A stretch of 64,000 bases of DNA from Terfezia claveryi (Eukaryota; Ascomycota; Pezizomycetes; Pezizales; Pezizaceae): positions 43,164-107,163 of the forward strand of contig WHUX01000182.1 of NCBI GenBank assembly GCA_015179025.1. Direction: 5' to 3'. This document shows positions 21,391 through 31,740 of the stretch, in pieces; position 1 is the stretch's first letter; each line of letters begins with the position of its first letter. The position numbers and the translations under genes are program-made. The notes under the pieces were generated by a model, which was not told where the DNA came from, did not search any database, and saw only the letters and a list, made by a program, of their open reading frames with translations.

Positions 21391-23082
21391 GGGACCGCAT
21401 TGTCCGCACTTATGATGTTGTTCCGAAGTGGCGTACTTGTATTATGCTGCGGTAGTCGTGAAGAATGCTTGGAATAAATATAGCCTGTGCATACGTCAAA
21501 GTTATGCCTACATATCCTACCAATTGTTCGAAGAGATAGATAATGAAAAGAAGCCGATGAGGAAGGTGATAAGATGGGTCGACTTGGGTCAAAGTAATTA
21601 TAATTTTCTTTTGTTACCCGGAGATGGTGGCGGAGGCACAATGGCTGAGAACGAATTTCCCTTTGTTATTTTCTATGCTCGGGAGGCTGGACAATATGCT
21701 CACCCGTTGTACCGAAGGCACTTTTATATGGAATGTATCGAGGCCCGGACTGTAGAAATCATTCTACGTCGTTCGCTCGTTCGCGAAGATAATGTATTAT
21801 ATTCGTATACTACATATATGTGAAGAATTCGTTCTTCTTATGGGAGAGAAAGAGATATATTCGTATATCTAATAAGACAAGCCGCTTGCTTAAGATCATA
21901 CATAAAAGTAAGGAGATCCTTCGCTGTCTTAAATACTCCATCATTAATAACCCTGAACATAGCGATCCTTCCGCCCCGTCATGCACTATCGGTCCTTCAG
22001 CCCTTCAGCTCTTCAGCCCTTCAGCCCTTCAGCCCGCGTTATCCTATTACCCCGTTTCAACACGGACATGGTCTCATCTCGACTGCCGGTTATTAGACTT
22101 TAAAAACAAAATACTAATCGGAAGATTCGTCTAGCACGCACTGACATATCGGCAGTATCTCCCCACATAAGCATAATGTCATTGCACATTGATTATTATC
22201 AAGGAGAGATGTCAATCCCAACTTACAAAATCTCTCATCAAGCAAACTTCGTGCGTAACTGTGCTACCTGGTTTACGAGATACTTACTCTATTGCACCTT
22301 CTCGCTGCTCAGGGAAAGGCTTTGGTTGTTGAGATCCGGACAAACGTATCCCTGGTACTATCCCACTGGAGCCGAAGGGGATTGTTTTTCGACCATTTGT
22401 ATTATTGCAAAAGCGCAATATAGGCATCCCACGGTGACACCGCCGAGGTGCGATTTCAGGCTTGTGGAATTTGGTTTCCTTCACCATGCACTCAAACCTC
22501 AATTAAGAGATGGGTAAGGTTGGGATAAAACATTAATCTCACCTAATTGTCAAGTCCCTATTACCTCCTAGCATTATAGGATAACCTCTCAGGGACCAAC
22601 TGGCACCAGTGTGGGGCTCCCTCAGTTCAAAAAGTGACATCTACCACTAGTGCAATCACCACCAGAAGTACAGCCACCTCCGAGGATTGTGGACTGTGTA
22701 CCATGGCTAGGGCCGAGTTTTTTGTAGGAGCTCATTTTAATCCGGGGAGATTGACTATTAGAGTTATTTTGTTGGGATTTGATATAAATCTGCTCCTTGC
22801 GCCCTTCCCAGCACATCCTACAACTAGTAGGGTTGAGACAGATTAAACTCCCATGAGACTCCGTTTCCGAAGGCAGAATATTTTTAAATGCAATCCTCGG
22901 TTATCTATGCTGCCTCTAAGTGCACGCAACATGCAACACCTCCGAAGACCTCCAGCTATAAACACATCACAGCCAGCCCACCGCTAGCTTTCTGGCTTGT
23001 TGCCTATCTTTAAGCTCAGGGTATTGCTATGATCACAACACAATCAAGAGACCAGGAGACGCGGGTCAACAAGCTTGAGATT
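21391..23082. other. No supported gene; a few unrecognised ORFs
   Basis: The longest frame is 21428-21823 on the plus strand (131 residues, containing LGQSNYNFLLLPGDGGGGTM). It is followed by 21820-22134 and 22176-22517. I recognise none of them and see no intron signals linking them. A CCCTTCAGCC microsatellite lies at about 22000-22035. The segment near 23050-23082 holds the presumed 3' end of the HNH-like gene. Confidence 0.35.
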
Positions 23083-24449
23083 CTATCTCTGCAGGTGATT
23101 GTCGTTCTCTGCCTCATCGAAGTCATTCAGATACTCCCTTAAAGCATAAGATAGGTCCTCCGGAACCCCTTGCACAATTGGTATGTCGCTTCCATCCTCA
23201 GAAAGAGGCCAATCATCTGTATCCGGAATGTTTGCTGCACCTGCTGCTCTTGCTATCTGCATCACAGCTGCATGTAGAGCAAGAAGATCCGGATGAGGCA
23301 ACGGATGCTTATTAGGGTCAGTCGTAGTAAGTGAGAACACAAATCCGGTCTCGACTGAGACCACATGTACATTCCGACCCTGTCGCGCTCGCTGCCGAAG
23401 CTGTCGAGGACTGCGAAAAACAAGGGCCTCGGCGAGTGTCTGGTCCTCATCCTCAGGCAGTTGGACCCCAGGATCCAACACCTGAGCCAAATCCCAACTT
23501 CTGTCCGCTCCATTCACTGTGCCCACACTGTTGTTAGAATCACGCGCTTGGTAGGTATACATCCACAGGAGACTCACCCCTCCGTGGTTGGTTTTGGGGG
23601 ACCCAAGAAAATTTCACTTCGTAGGACCATAACTCCCCGTTATCCCCGAGACTTGCAAGCGGATCCCCTACAGGTTCCAATACAAACAATCCATATCCAA
23701 ACATGGTATGATTGCTGGGACTTAAGCAGATCAGATTTTCTAACCGATTGATTCTTGTCCGTCCCCTCGGATCGGTTGGATTAAATAAGTATTCCTTCAG
23801 CTGCCTGACTACTGATGGACCGGCCAGGAATGTTAAAAACCTGAAGACATCTGGCCTTGCTTCTTCTAACGCCCTAGGATCCCTTCCGATTGAATAGGGA
23901 ACGATATGGGCTACAGTTGGTGTGGGGGCACCTGTTTGAGATATAACACATAGGTTATTATCCCGTTCCCTGGCCTGTAACACTCATACCTGGTATTAGC
24001 TATGGTTCCCCGTGGGAAGCTGCCACTGCCGAGTCACCCTACCATGTTAACTGTGATTGTAGATCTCGCTGTTCTAGGGCCACTTGATGATGAGCCTGGT
24101 CTCCCGCCACCTACAGCTATCCCTGGTGAACTTTCAGCCAATGTCTTACTCACCATTGGGCTGTTCAAATCTCACATTGTCTGATGGCGCTAGAAAACTG
24201 TTCGCCTAGTCGCGTGAGTTCCCTTGCTGATGCATTTCCTAATAACCCGTTGGCATACTGGCGGTCCTCGTTGGTCGCGTGTGCGAGGAGATTATAGTTA
24301 CACAGGGCCAGAAAAACCCTGGTAGTTTCCACCGGGACCAACTGCAAGGTAGTCGTTATGCGGGTTCTAAGATCCAAGTCGAATGGGCGTAGAGGGGAGG
24401 GTCCATGTGCACCTTGGGGTAAAAGACGTGGGTACTGTGGGTGGGGCAT
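23083..24449 (-). CDS. HNH nuclease-like protein (HNH_2 type), four exons, apparently intact
   Basis: I read four exons: 24449-24176, 24122-24043, 23974-23578 and 23516-23083. The introns are 53, 68 and 61 bases: GTGAGA..CAG, GTAGGG..CTAAT..ACAG and GTGAGT..CTAAC..ACAG. Phases agree at each join, giving about 394 residues. Exon 3 holds the HNH core: a Cys in RERDNNLCVIS, AHIVPYS (catalytic His), then NLICLSPSNHTMFGYG (Asn and second His) and FVLEP. This matches fungal proteins with an HNH_2-type domain. The C-terminus is acidic and unmatched. The start is the ATG at 24447-24449. HNH folds usually cut DNA, but for these fungal proteins the role is not established. Intron 1 is the least certain, because its branch site is weak. 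No disabling mutation was seen. Confidence 0.7.
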
Positions 24450-24977
24450 GTTTGAAAACGAGGCGCGGATCTAAGGGACAATAAAAAAGTCAGGTGTGGA
24501 TATGACATCAACGTAGTAGTGGACTCTGCATTATCTATAAATTAGACAATTGGTAGCTTCTTGGCGCTCTCGAACGGCTGACTCGCATTCTAAATTTAGA
24601 GATTGAATGGTAAAGGAAAAATTCTCTGTCGAGCGGCCTGCTGGATGACGAGCAGGATGTGAAGCTTCAGGTTATGGGAACAAAGTTCACGTGAGCGTAC
24701 GATATACAGTTACACCTAGCTATACCGGACGGCCAAAATCTCACCCCTGCCGTCCGGTTTAACTTAGGATCCGGTATAGCAAATTTGCAGTGCTGGAGCG
24801 GGGTATCCATTTTTCTCCCAACCACAACGTCTGAAGAAGAAAAAAGAGTCACAGGTGGTTTTAATTCACTGGCGAGTATTCTGATAATTTCAGTGAGAAT
24901 GGGAAAATGCTAATGCTAAGTACAAATACCTATCAGTCTGTCAGTCACGGTTCATAGTCTAGCTTCTTATCCACAAC
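24450..24977. other. Non-coding: upstream of HNH-like gene, with a nested hairpin
   Basis: Presumed promoter of the minus-strand gene. At about 24718-24780 GCTATACCGGACGGC is followed by GCCGTCCGG and TCCGGTATAGC, giving a nested inverted repeat. No ORF that I can support. Confidence 0.5.
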
Positions 24978-26393
24978 ATAAAGCGCGCATTCTCCCTACA
25001 GGAGAAATATGAGATCTGCCTAGAGCGCCGGACTCAATTGGAAGCGGGCAAAAAGCTTAAGCTAAAAGAGTTTGGTTTATTGTTTCCAGGGCGAGATGGA
25101 AAGGGAATTTCAACCTCTACTTTGAGTGACATTCTTTCAAACTCAAAGAAGATTTTGATGCATCTACCGATAGATGGATCTCAAAAGAAGAAAAGCAGAG
25201 CTCCACTTTATTCTATGTTTGAAGCATTCTTGGCTGAGTGGATAGAGCGAGTGCATTGCATGAGAGTACCTGTAAATGATGCTATTATTCTAACTCAAGC
25301 ACAGCTTATTATGCAAGAGTTGTCTAGCTTAGAGGTTCCGCTTTCTGAGGAAGATTATACGGACTTCAGTTTCTCATATGGATGGTTGTCAGCTTTTAAA
25401 GCATGACATGGTTTTTGTCGACAGAAGCTTACTGGCAAAGGAGGTGGAATAAATGAAAGTGATATAGAGATATCTCGGCTTCAACTTAGAAAAGAGCTAT
25501 AAGGTTATACTTTATGGGATATCTTTAATTGTAATGAGACTGCTCTTCAGTAAGTATTCTTAGTTTTCATCCTAATTATAATAACTAATATAAATATTAG
25601 GTTTAATTTTAAGCCATCAAAGACAATTGCAAGGTGGAATATAGAACAATTGTGAGGTGAAAAAAAAAACAAGCAATAAGTTTTAGTTTTATTTACAACT
25701 AATGCTGATGGTACTGAGAAGCTTAAACCTATGGTTATTCATACTGCAGTATATCCTATTGCATTTTGAACAGTAAATATAAATATTCAAAACCTTTCTG
25801 TTCAATATCAATATAATAAAAAGGCTTGGATACTTCTAGGTTTATAATATGAGTTTTTGAAGTCACTCAATGATTGTATATGTTCTGGTCCGTTCCGGGA
25901 TTCCAGGCCATACCGGTATGGACCGGGCCGTTCCAGGATTGCCCGGGCCATACCGGTATGGCCCCCCATACCGGTATGGACCGGGCCGTTGCGAGATTGC
26001 GAGATTACCCAGGCCGTTCCGGGATGGCATAAATATTCATATCTTCTTATATTTCCTTACGCATTTGGCCTAACCAACGTAAATCATTTGATGCTATATT
26101 CCTAGATTCATGTCTACCTTAACCTCTACCCTCTACGCAGTCACTATCCCATTCCAAACTCCAACACAAATGGTCTCCCAGCATAGCCGCGCTTGTTCTT
26201 GTAGTTCACCTGCATTATATGCATTTTGAAATAATCCATTTTATTCTCACGATTATCTAATAAGGCTATCTAACACGCTGCGCCCCAAAACCCCCATCTG
26301 TACCAGCCTTCACATCCGCGTCCCTAGAATCCTAGATTCGCCGTCCATATGAGCCTGCAATTCACTGTCCATATTAGCCTGGATATCCGCTAG

Positions 26394-27040
26394 AATTGAG
26401 CAAGCAAATCAGCCTAGAATCGAGCGAGCAAATCAGCCTAGAATCGAGCGAGCAAATCAGCCTAGGATCGAGCGAGCAAATCAGCCTAGAATCGAGCAAG
26501 CAAATCAGCCTAGAATCGAGCGAGGAAATCAGCCTAGAATTGAGCGAGGAAATCAGCAGAGAATTGAGCAAGGATATCACCGAATCGAGCGAGGAAATCA
26601 GCCTACAATCGAGCGAGCAAATCAGCATACAATCGAGCGAGCAAATCAGCGAGAAAATGAGCGAGCAAACCAGCGTAGAATTGAGCGAGGAAATCAGCCT
26701 AGAATTGAGCGAGGAAATCAGCAGAGAATTGAGCAAGGATGGCATAGAATCGAGCGAGGAAATCAGCCTAGAATCGAGCGAGCAAATCAGCATATAATCG
26801 AGCGAGCAAATCAGCATATAATCGAGCGAGCAAATCAGCATATAATCGAGCGAGCAAATCAGCCTAGAATCGAGCAGCAAATCAGCATACCATCGAGCGA
26901 GCAAATCAGCCTAGAATCGAGCAAGCAAATCAGTGAGAAAATGAGCGAGCAAATGAGCGAGAAAATGAGCGAGAAAATGAGCGAGCAAATGAGCGAGAAA
27001 ATGAGCGAGCAAACCAGGGTAGAATTGAGCGAGCAAAATT
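26394..27040. repeat. 24-bp minisatellite in the inserted element
   Basis: The unit is near GAGCGAGCAAATCAGCCTAGAATC, with variants such as GAGGAAATCAGC and a shortened 12-bp form GAGCGAGAAAAT after 26930. As 24 is a multiple of three, both strands stay open: plus-strand ISLESSEQ units and minus-strand LICSLDSR units. I regard neither as a gene. Confidence 0.9.
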
Positions 27041-27324
27041 ATTTGGAAGGAGTGAACAGGAGAAAAGCTCTAAGTCCCAGCCGGGCACACCTTGGAAATA
27101 GGGACTTGCCGTGTCTTGCCGCCAGCCATTACAGTCGGATCGACTGGCGCTGCCTTAAAACCAGATTACATGTCTTACCTACAATCATCCCGCCGCGTCG
27201 GTTGGGGCTCCTCCTGCAATTGGCAAAACCTAGCACAAAGGAGGAAATACCCATATATGGGAAACGAATGAGAAGACAAACATATAGAAATGATGGCTTT
27301 TCGGCCTCTATATATGCATGCAAT

Positions 27325-27570
27325 TCATGCTTCTGCTGGCTCTAGATATTGGTGTTTTGCATGCTTCCGCTGGCGCTATATATTGGTGGTTTTCATGCTT
27401 TCGCTAGCTCTAGGTATTGGTGTTTTGCATACTTCCGCTGGTGCTATATACTGGTGTTTTGCATGCTTCCGCTGGCGCTATATATTGGTGTTTTTCATGC
27501 TTCCGCTGGCTCTGTATATTGGTTTTTTCATGCTTTTGCCAGCTCTAGATATTGGTGTGTTTCATGCTAG
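27325..27570. repeat. 36-bp minisatellite (TATTGGTGTTTTGCATGCTTCCGC units)
   Basis: Seven to eight imperfect units of about 33-36 bp, TATATATTGGTGTTTTGCATGCTTCCGCTGGCGC with variants (CTTTCGCTAGCTCTAG), run to 27570. Open frames across it are due to the repeat. Confidence 0.85.
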
Positions 27571-28640
27571 GAAGTATGACGGAAGTGGACGCTACGTGAC
27601 GCAGACTGAGGCAGATGATTTCTTGTTCTTTGACCAAATGTTGCTACAAAATTACCTTCATATCGGATATGTCCCTATTTAGTAATTTTAATGTCGCTGT
27701 GGCCGCTGTGGCCGCTGTGATTGTGGTAAATCCTTGTTGCTATCCATGACATTGAACAATTTAATCCCGTAACGGCCTGGTCCGTTGCGATATCCAGCCA
27801 TACCGTAACGGCCTGGTCCGTTGCGATATCCAGTCCATACCGGTATGGACCGGGCCATACCGGTATGGACCGGATCCTGGAACGGACCAGAACATATATA
27901 TATTAAGGGATAACATATTATTTTACTAGCTGACAATGCTCTATCATATCTAACACCATTAGCACCTCCTCTCAATTTATACTGGTCCTATTCCTTTTTA
28001 GCTTACCAATATCACTCTTTGTTATCTTTCACTCAATACAATAGCATATTTGCAACCTTTAGATACTAGTATTATTACTACCTTCAAAGCTACATATTGA
28101 TACATTTATACATAATATTAAGTGGACTACTTTAATAAATTTATGAAGGCATTTGAAACATATGGGCTATATCTATTTAATCCTCAAGTTGTTCTAAATA
28201 AACTCCAGACTATACAATAAATGCTCTATACAGAAATCCCTCTAGCAGCTATTGTAGCTAACCTACCACCTCTGATACCAAAGAACTTGAGTCAAATAAC
28301 TTGTTTAGTTCACCAACAGAAGCTTCTGCTAGTAGAAGAAACTAATTCAGAAGCTCATGAGTATATTTTAGAGAACTTGGTAGATCAGCTATTACGATTT
28401 GGGATTGCTCAAGAATGAGATCAATAGTTGGTTCAACAAATATTTTAGTAGTAGCAGGCAGCCAATTCAAAAAATACAGGGCATAATAGGCATTATTTAG
28501 GCAAGAAAGAGTTGAAGTTAGGACATGTACTTAATGGTTAGGCAATTGTAAGTTTTTATCAAGTATGAGAGGAGGCAGATTTAAAAAAGACTACAAAAAA
28601 GGCTGTGCAGGAGACTGCTAAACACTAGCATGAACAGACC

Positions 28641-30002
28641 TCAAAATTACTCAAGAGTGCAGCTAAGACATCCTACTAGAGATATCCTACTAAATGCTTC
28701 TGAACTAAACCCCAAAAAGCAGCTAGTCCAATCAACATTTCCAGTGACTCCTCTAACTACTATAAGATCAAGAATGAGTCTAACAATTATTCAGAATCAT
28801 CTATCCTCTCTATGTCAACACTCCTCCCCCTCCCATACACCTACTCTAGGCCCCTCATCTAACTCTTAGATATCCCACTTCCAATACTAGCTCTCTGGCA
28901 TGTCTCTACTATCTATTGGTAAAGTCAGACAGTCTCTTAGGTTCCGTAAATAGCATCTGCCTTATTTTATGTATATTATTTGAAATATATACAAGTGAGC
29001 AGAAACCTAGTATTAAGTGGAAACCTGGTACCAAATTCTAGCCATATACTGAAACTGAAAGTACAACTAAAATATGAATATGCAGAGTAAATTTTAACTT
29101 ACTACCTATCATGAGGAGAATACAAGTGTATTGAAGATAATAATGATAATAAACAAGACATAATGGTTCTCCAAATTAAACCTCCTTCTACCAAGACCTT
29201 CTCGAGTCTAAACTTCCCTTTTTTGTGTCAGCAAGACTAGGTGTTGAAAGAGTGAGAAGACCATGACTATATTAGAATAAATATAGTACATTCTATTCAT
29301 TTCACCTATACTGTTATGGCTCAGATAAGGGACCTACACCCCCAGTAGAACTAATACCCTGCTAGAGCTGCTAACTATGATAGACTGATTACCCATACAG
29401 ATGTGAGTAGCATGCTTGGGAATCAAGTATTAAAGGGATTGGCTATTGAAGTATGTATCTCTGAGGTTGGCTCTCATATATATATTCTCTTTAATATGTT
29501 TCTATTATATTCTTATATTTGTCATTCATATATCGTTATTAGTTGTACTTAAGTTCAGGTCCTATATGTCAGCTTGACTACAATGCATTAAAGTTTAGGC
29601 TACCTAATCAATATATGTCAGACTACAGTATTCCTAAATAGAAAGTAGTTTTCTAGTTAGGTAACGACCTGATATCAATGCTACTAAGCTATTAAAGGAA
29701 GCATTGTCCAGATCTGATTATTCATTATTAGATCTAAGCTTCTATATAACCCACCACTTTTATATAGTTAATACAATAAGACCCAAATAGTATTCTAAGT
29801 CTCATATAGCTTTACTCTTATCGAGTCCATAATACACCTAAGTTGTTACTACATTTATACTTGTATTTATTACTATTAATCTCTTTATACCTATAATGCC
29901 AACTTGTATATTCATAGTTACAGCCTGCCTGTAATATTATACTACTTGTTTATACACCTTTATAGATACCAATATCCCATAATCCCCTACAACTATATTG
30001 AT
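28641..30002. other. AT-rich; no gene recognised
   Basis: Stop codons are dense in all frames. The sequence lies directly upstream of a decayed Ty3 gag and may contain its 5' LTR, but I could not find a matching copy 3' of the pol region. Confidence 0.35.
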
Positions 30003-31740
30003 ATTGAGAGGATTACTTGGTGAAGTCTCTAATAAGCCTATAGCTGATACTGATAATGATAGCATTGTCCAAGCACAACAACGAGCTGAACAATTTATCG
30101 AGCAATACTATGCTCTCTTATCTCAGATTCCACAGTTTCAAGAATGCTGGGGCACCCCCCGTCAATAAATAGGACTTGGATCAATATCCTCCTCCTCTCC
30201 AGAACCTATCATACGATCAGTTGCTCTATCAGTAGCTCCATCTACCAATCTAGGACCCTCCACTAAAGGCAAGCAACCAGCAGCTTACCACTAAACTCCT
30301 ATTGATCCTGGATATGCTGCCATGAAGGCACAAGTTCAGTGACTAGAAGCAGAAAAGTAAGCTGTATTTGTACAAGTACAGTAGCTACAATAGACACAAT
30401 CAATACATATGGAATTTATCCAGTGAAGTGCAGCAGATATTCAGAATACAGCAAATACTGCTACCAGTAAACATGTATAACTATCGAATGATATACAAGA
30501 TACACTCACTCAGATCCAGAACCTTATTATTTCTGGACAAACCAACCAGATGAAAGAATTTCAGACAATCTACCACAATCTCCGATACCTTAAGAGGCAA
30601 GCTGACTTCTACAATAACCAATACCAGCAACAATTCACTAGTATTGAAGGATAGTTTGCTACTATAAAAGAACAACTTGCCAAAGTAGAATAGTGAGTAC
30701 AGGCCCCTCAGCCTATACATCCACCAACAAATACAGTACAAAGACTTGAGCAGGTAGCAGGTAGCATAGTACCACCTCCTCTACTACTAGTAGGATAACG
30801 ATAACCTAGAGATCCCACTTCACCACTACCACTACCAGTAGGACTTGGGATCTTTAAAGATAAGCAAATAGCAAGTAAAGCACCACTCCCAAATAAATTC
30901 AAGGGAGACCAAACACATCTCAAAGGATGGATCCTTCAAATGGATGATTATTTTCTTATTACTCTTACTTGAAATAAGGACCAAAAGCTGGTATATATTG
31001 GATTATCAATGGATAGGAAAGTGTTAGATTGGTAGAAGGCTAATTGAGTTAAGTATCATACTTGGATGGAGGTTAAGGAAGCCATAGAACTATATTATGA
31101 GGATCACTACTAGGCAGATTGAGCATATTATAACCTAGCAGCACTAAAGAAAACTGGATCTATCTTGGATTATCTAACAGAAGTAGATAGGCTTAATAAC
31201 TATACTAAACTATCTGAGATACAAGTCATCAATATTATAATCTCCAACCTTCTCCATGATCTCTTCAAATCAATGGCTCACTATGAAAATCTCTACACCT
31301 TCCCTCATCAATGGAGACAGAAGCTTATCGAAATAGATATCATTTCTACTGAGTTTCAAAGCCATAACCATTATACCCCTCTAATGCAACCAGTATTAAA
31401 GAAAAGAACCTTTGAAGAACAAGTACAACTTTGAGGAAGGAATGCTACAACTGCAAATACTCATTATAAATCAACAACTATGTTAGATAGATCAATCCGT
31501 ATCTCTTCAGATACCTTCAATAAATGAGCAAAAGAAAGGTGATGTATATAGTGTAGAAGAAGTAGTTATCTATTTAAAGATTGTAAGGAGAACAAACAAT
31601 TGAAGACTTCTCCTCCTATAAATGCTACTACCAATAACTGAAACTAAGAGCATACTAACAAGAAGATTCGAACTAATAAAGGACACTTCAAAATCACTGA
31701 GCTGGGTTCTGAAGAAGAAGAATCGGGAAAAGAATAAGGG
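30003..31740 (+). pseudogene. Ty3/gypsy gag, heavily mutated
   Basis: This would be the capsid precursor of an LTR retrotransposon. The frame is recognisable from LRGLLGEVSNKPIADTDND (about 30004) through a glutamine-rich coiled stretch (30340-30700). The capsid-like block follows: LPNKFKGDQTHLKGWILQMDDYF at about 30890, then IGLSMDRKVLDW.KAN and LDYLTEVDRLNNYTKLS to 31434. A zinc knuckle lies near 31545-31600; it reads C-I-stop-C-RRSS-Y-LFKD-C, so its His is Tyr. Most interruptions are TAG or TGA where Gln, Arg or Trp would fit, as expected from C-to-T changes on either strand. The stretch 31165-31434 is the longest clean piece. Confidence 0.75.

Larger units (their letters stand above)
25879..27896. 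mobile_element. 2.0-kb TA-flanked element inserted in the pogo transposase
   Basis: The ends are TATGTTCTGGTCCGTTCC.. (25879) and its complement ..GGAACGGACCAGAACATA (27896), with TA on both sides (25877-25878, 27897-27898). The terminal zones (about 120 bp each) repeat the 14-bp palindrome CCATACCGGTATGG and GGACCGGGCCGTT-type words. The interior has a 24-bp array, a GC-richer unique part (27040-27290) and a 36-bp array, but no transposase. TA target use fits Tc1/mariner/pogo-mobilised non-autonomous elements. Confidence 0.85.
24978..28640 (+). pseudogene. Pogo/CENP-B-like DDE transposase, decayed and split by an insertion
   Basis: Part A (24978-25876) begins KRAFSLQEKYEICLERRTQL, a pogo-type helix-turn-helix, then a CENP-B-like domain ending SYGWLSAFKA (25405). 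It continues after a stop to IFNCNETAL, where the first catalytic Asp is Asn (GAT to AAT). A plausible intron (25550-25600, GTAAGT..CTAAT..TTAG) joins LQ to FNFKPSKTIARWN, then TNADGTEKLKPMVI. A 2.0-kb element (25879-27896) interrupts the gene. Part B resumes with ILLLADNALSY (second Asp, about 27925), AYLQPLDTSIITTFKA (third Asp, about 28050), FETYGLYLFNPQVV (28150) and the C-terminal helical tail to about 28418. Weaker Ser/Lys-rich coding traces run to about 28640. Many TAA, TAG and TGA codons are present. No terminal inverted repeats were found. Confidence 0.8.

Noticed and set aside
21428..22517. Plus-strand ORFs of 104-131 residues as a multi-exon gene
   Set aside because: No motif, no phase-consistent introns and no conserved feature visible; kept only as unrecognised ORFs.
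23517..23577. A 50-base version of HNH intron 3 ending at AACAG (23528)
   Set aside because: That acceptor gives an in-frame stop soon after; the ACAG 11 bases further on keeps the frame open to the natural stop.
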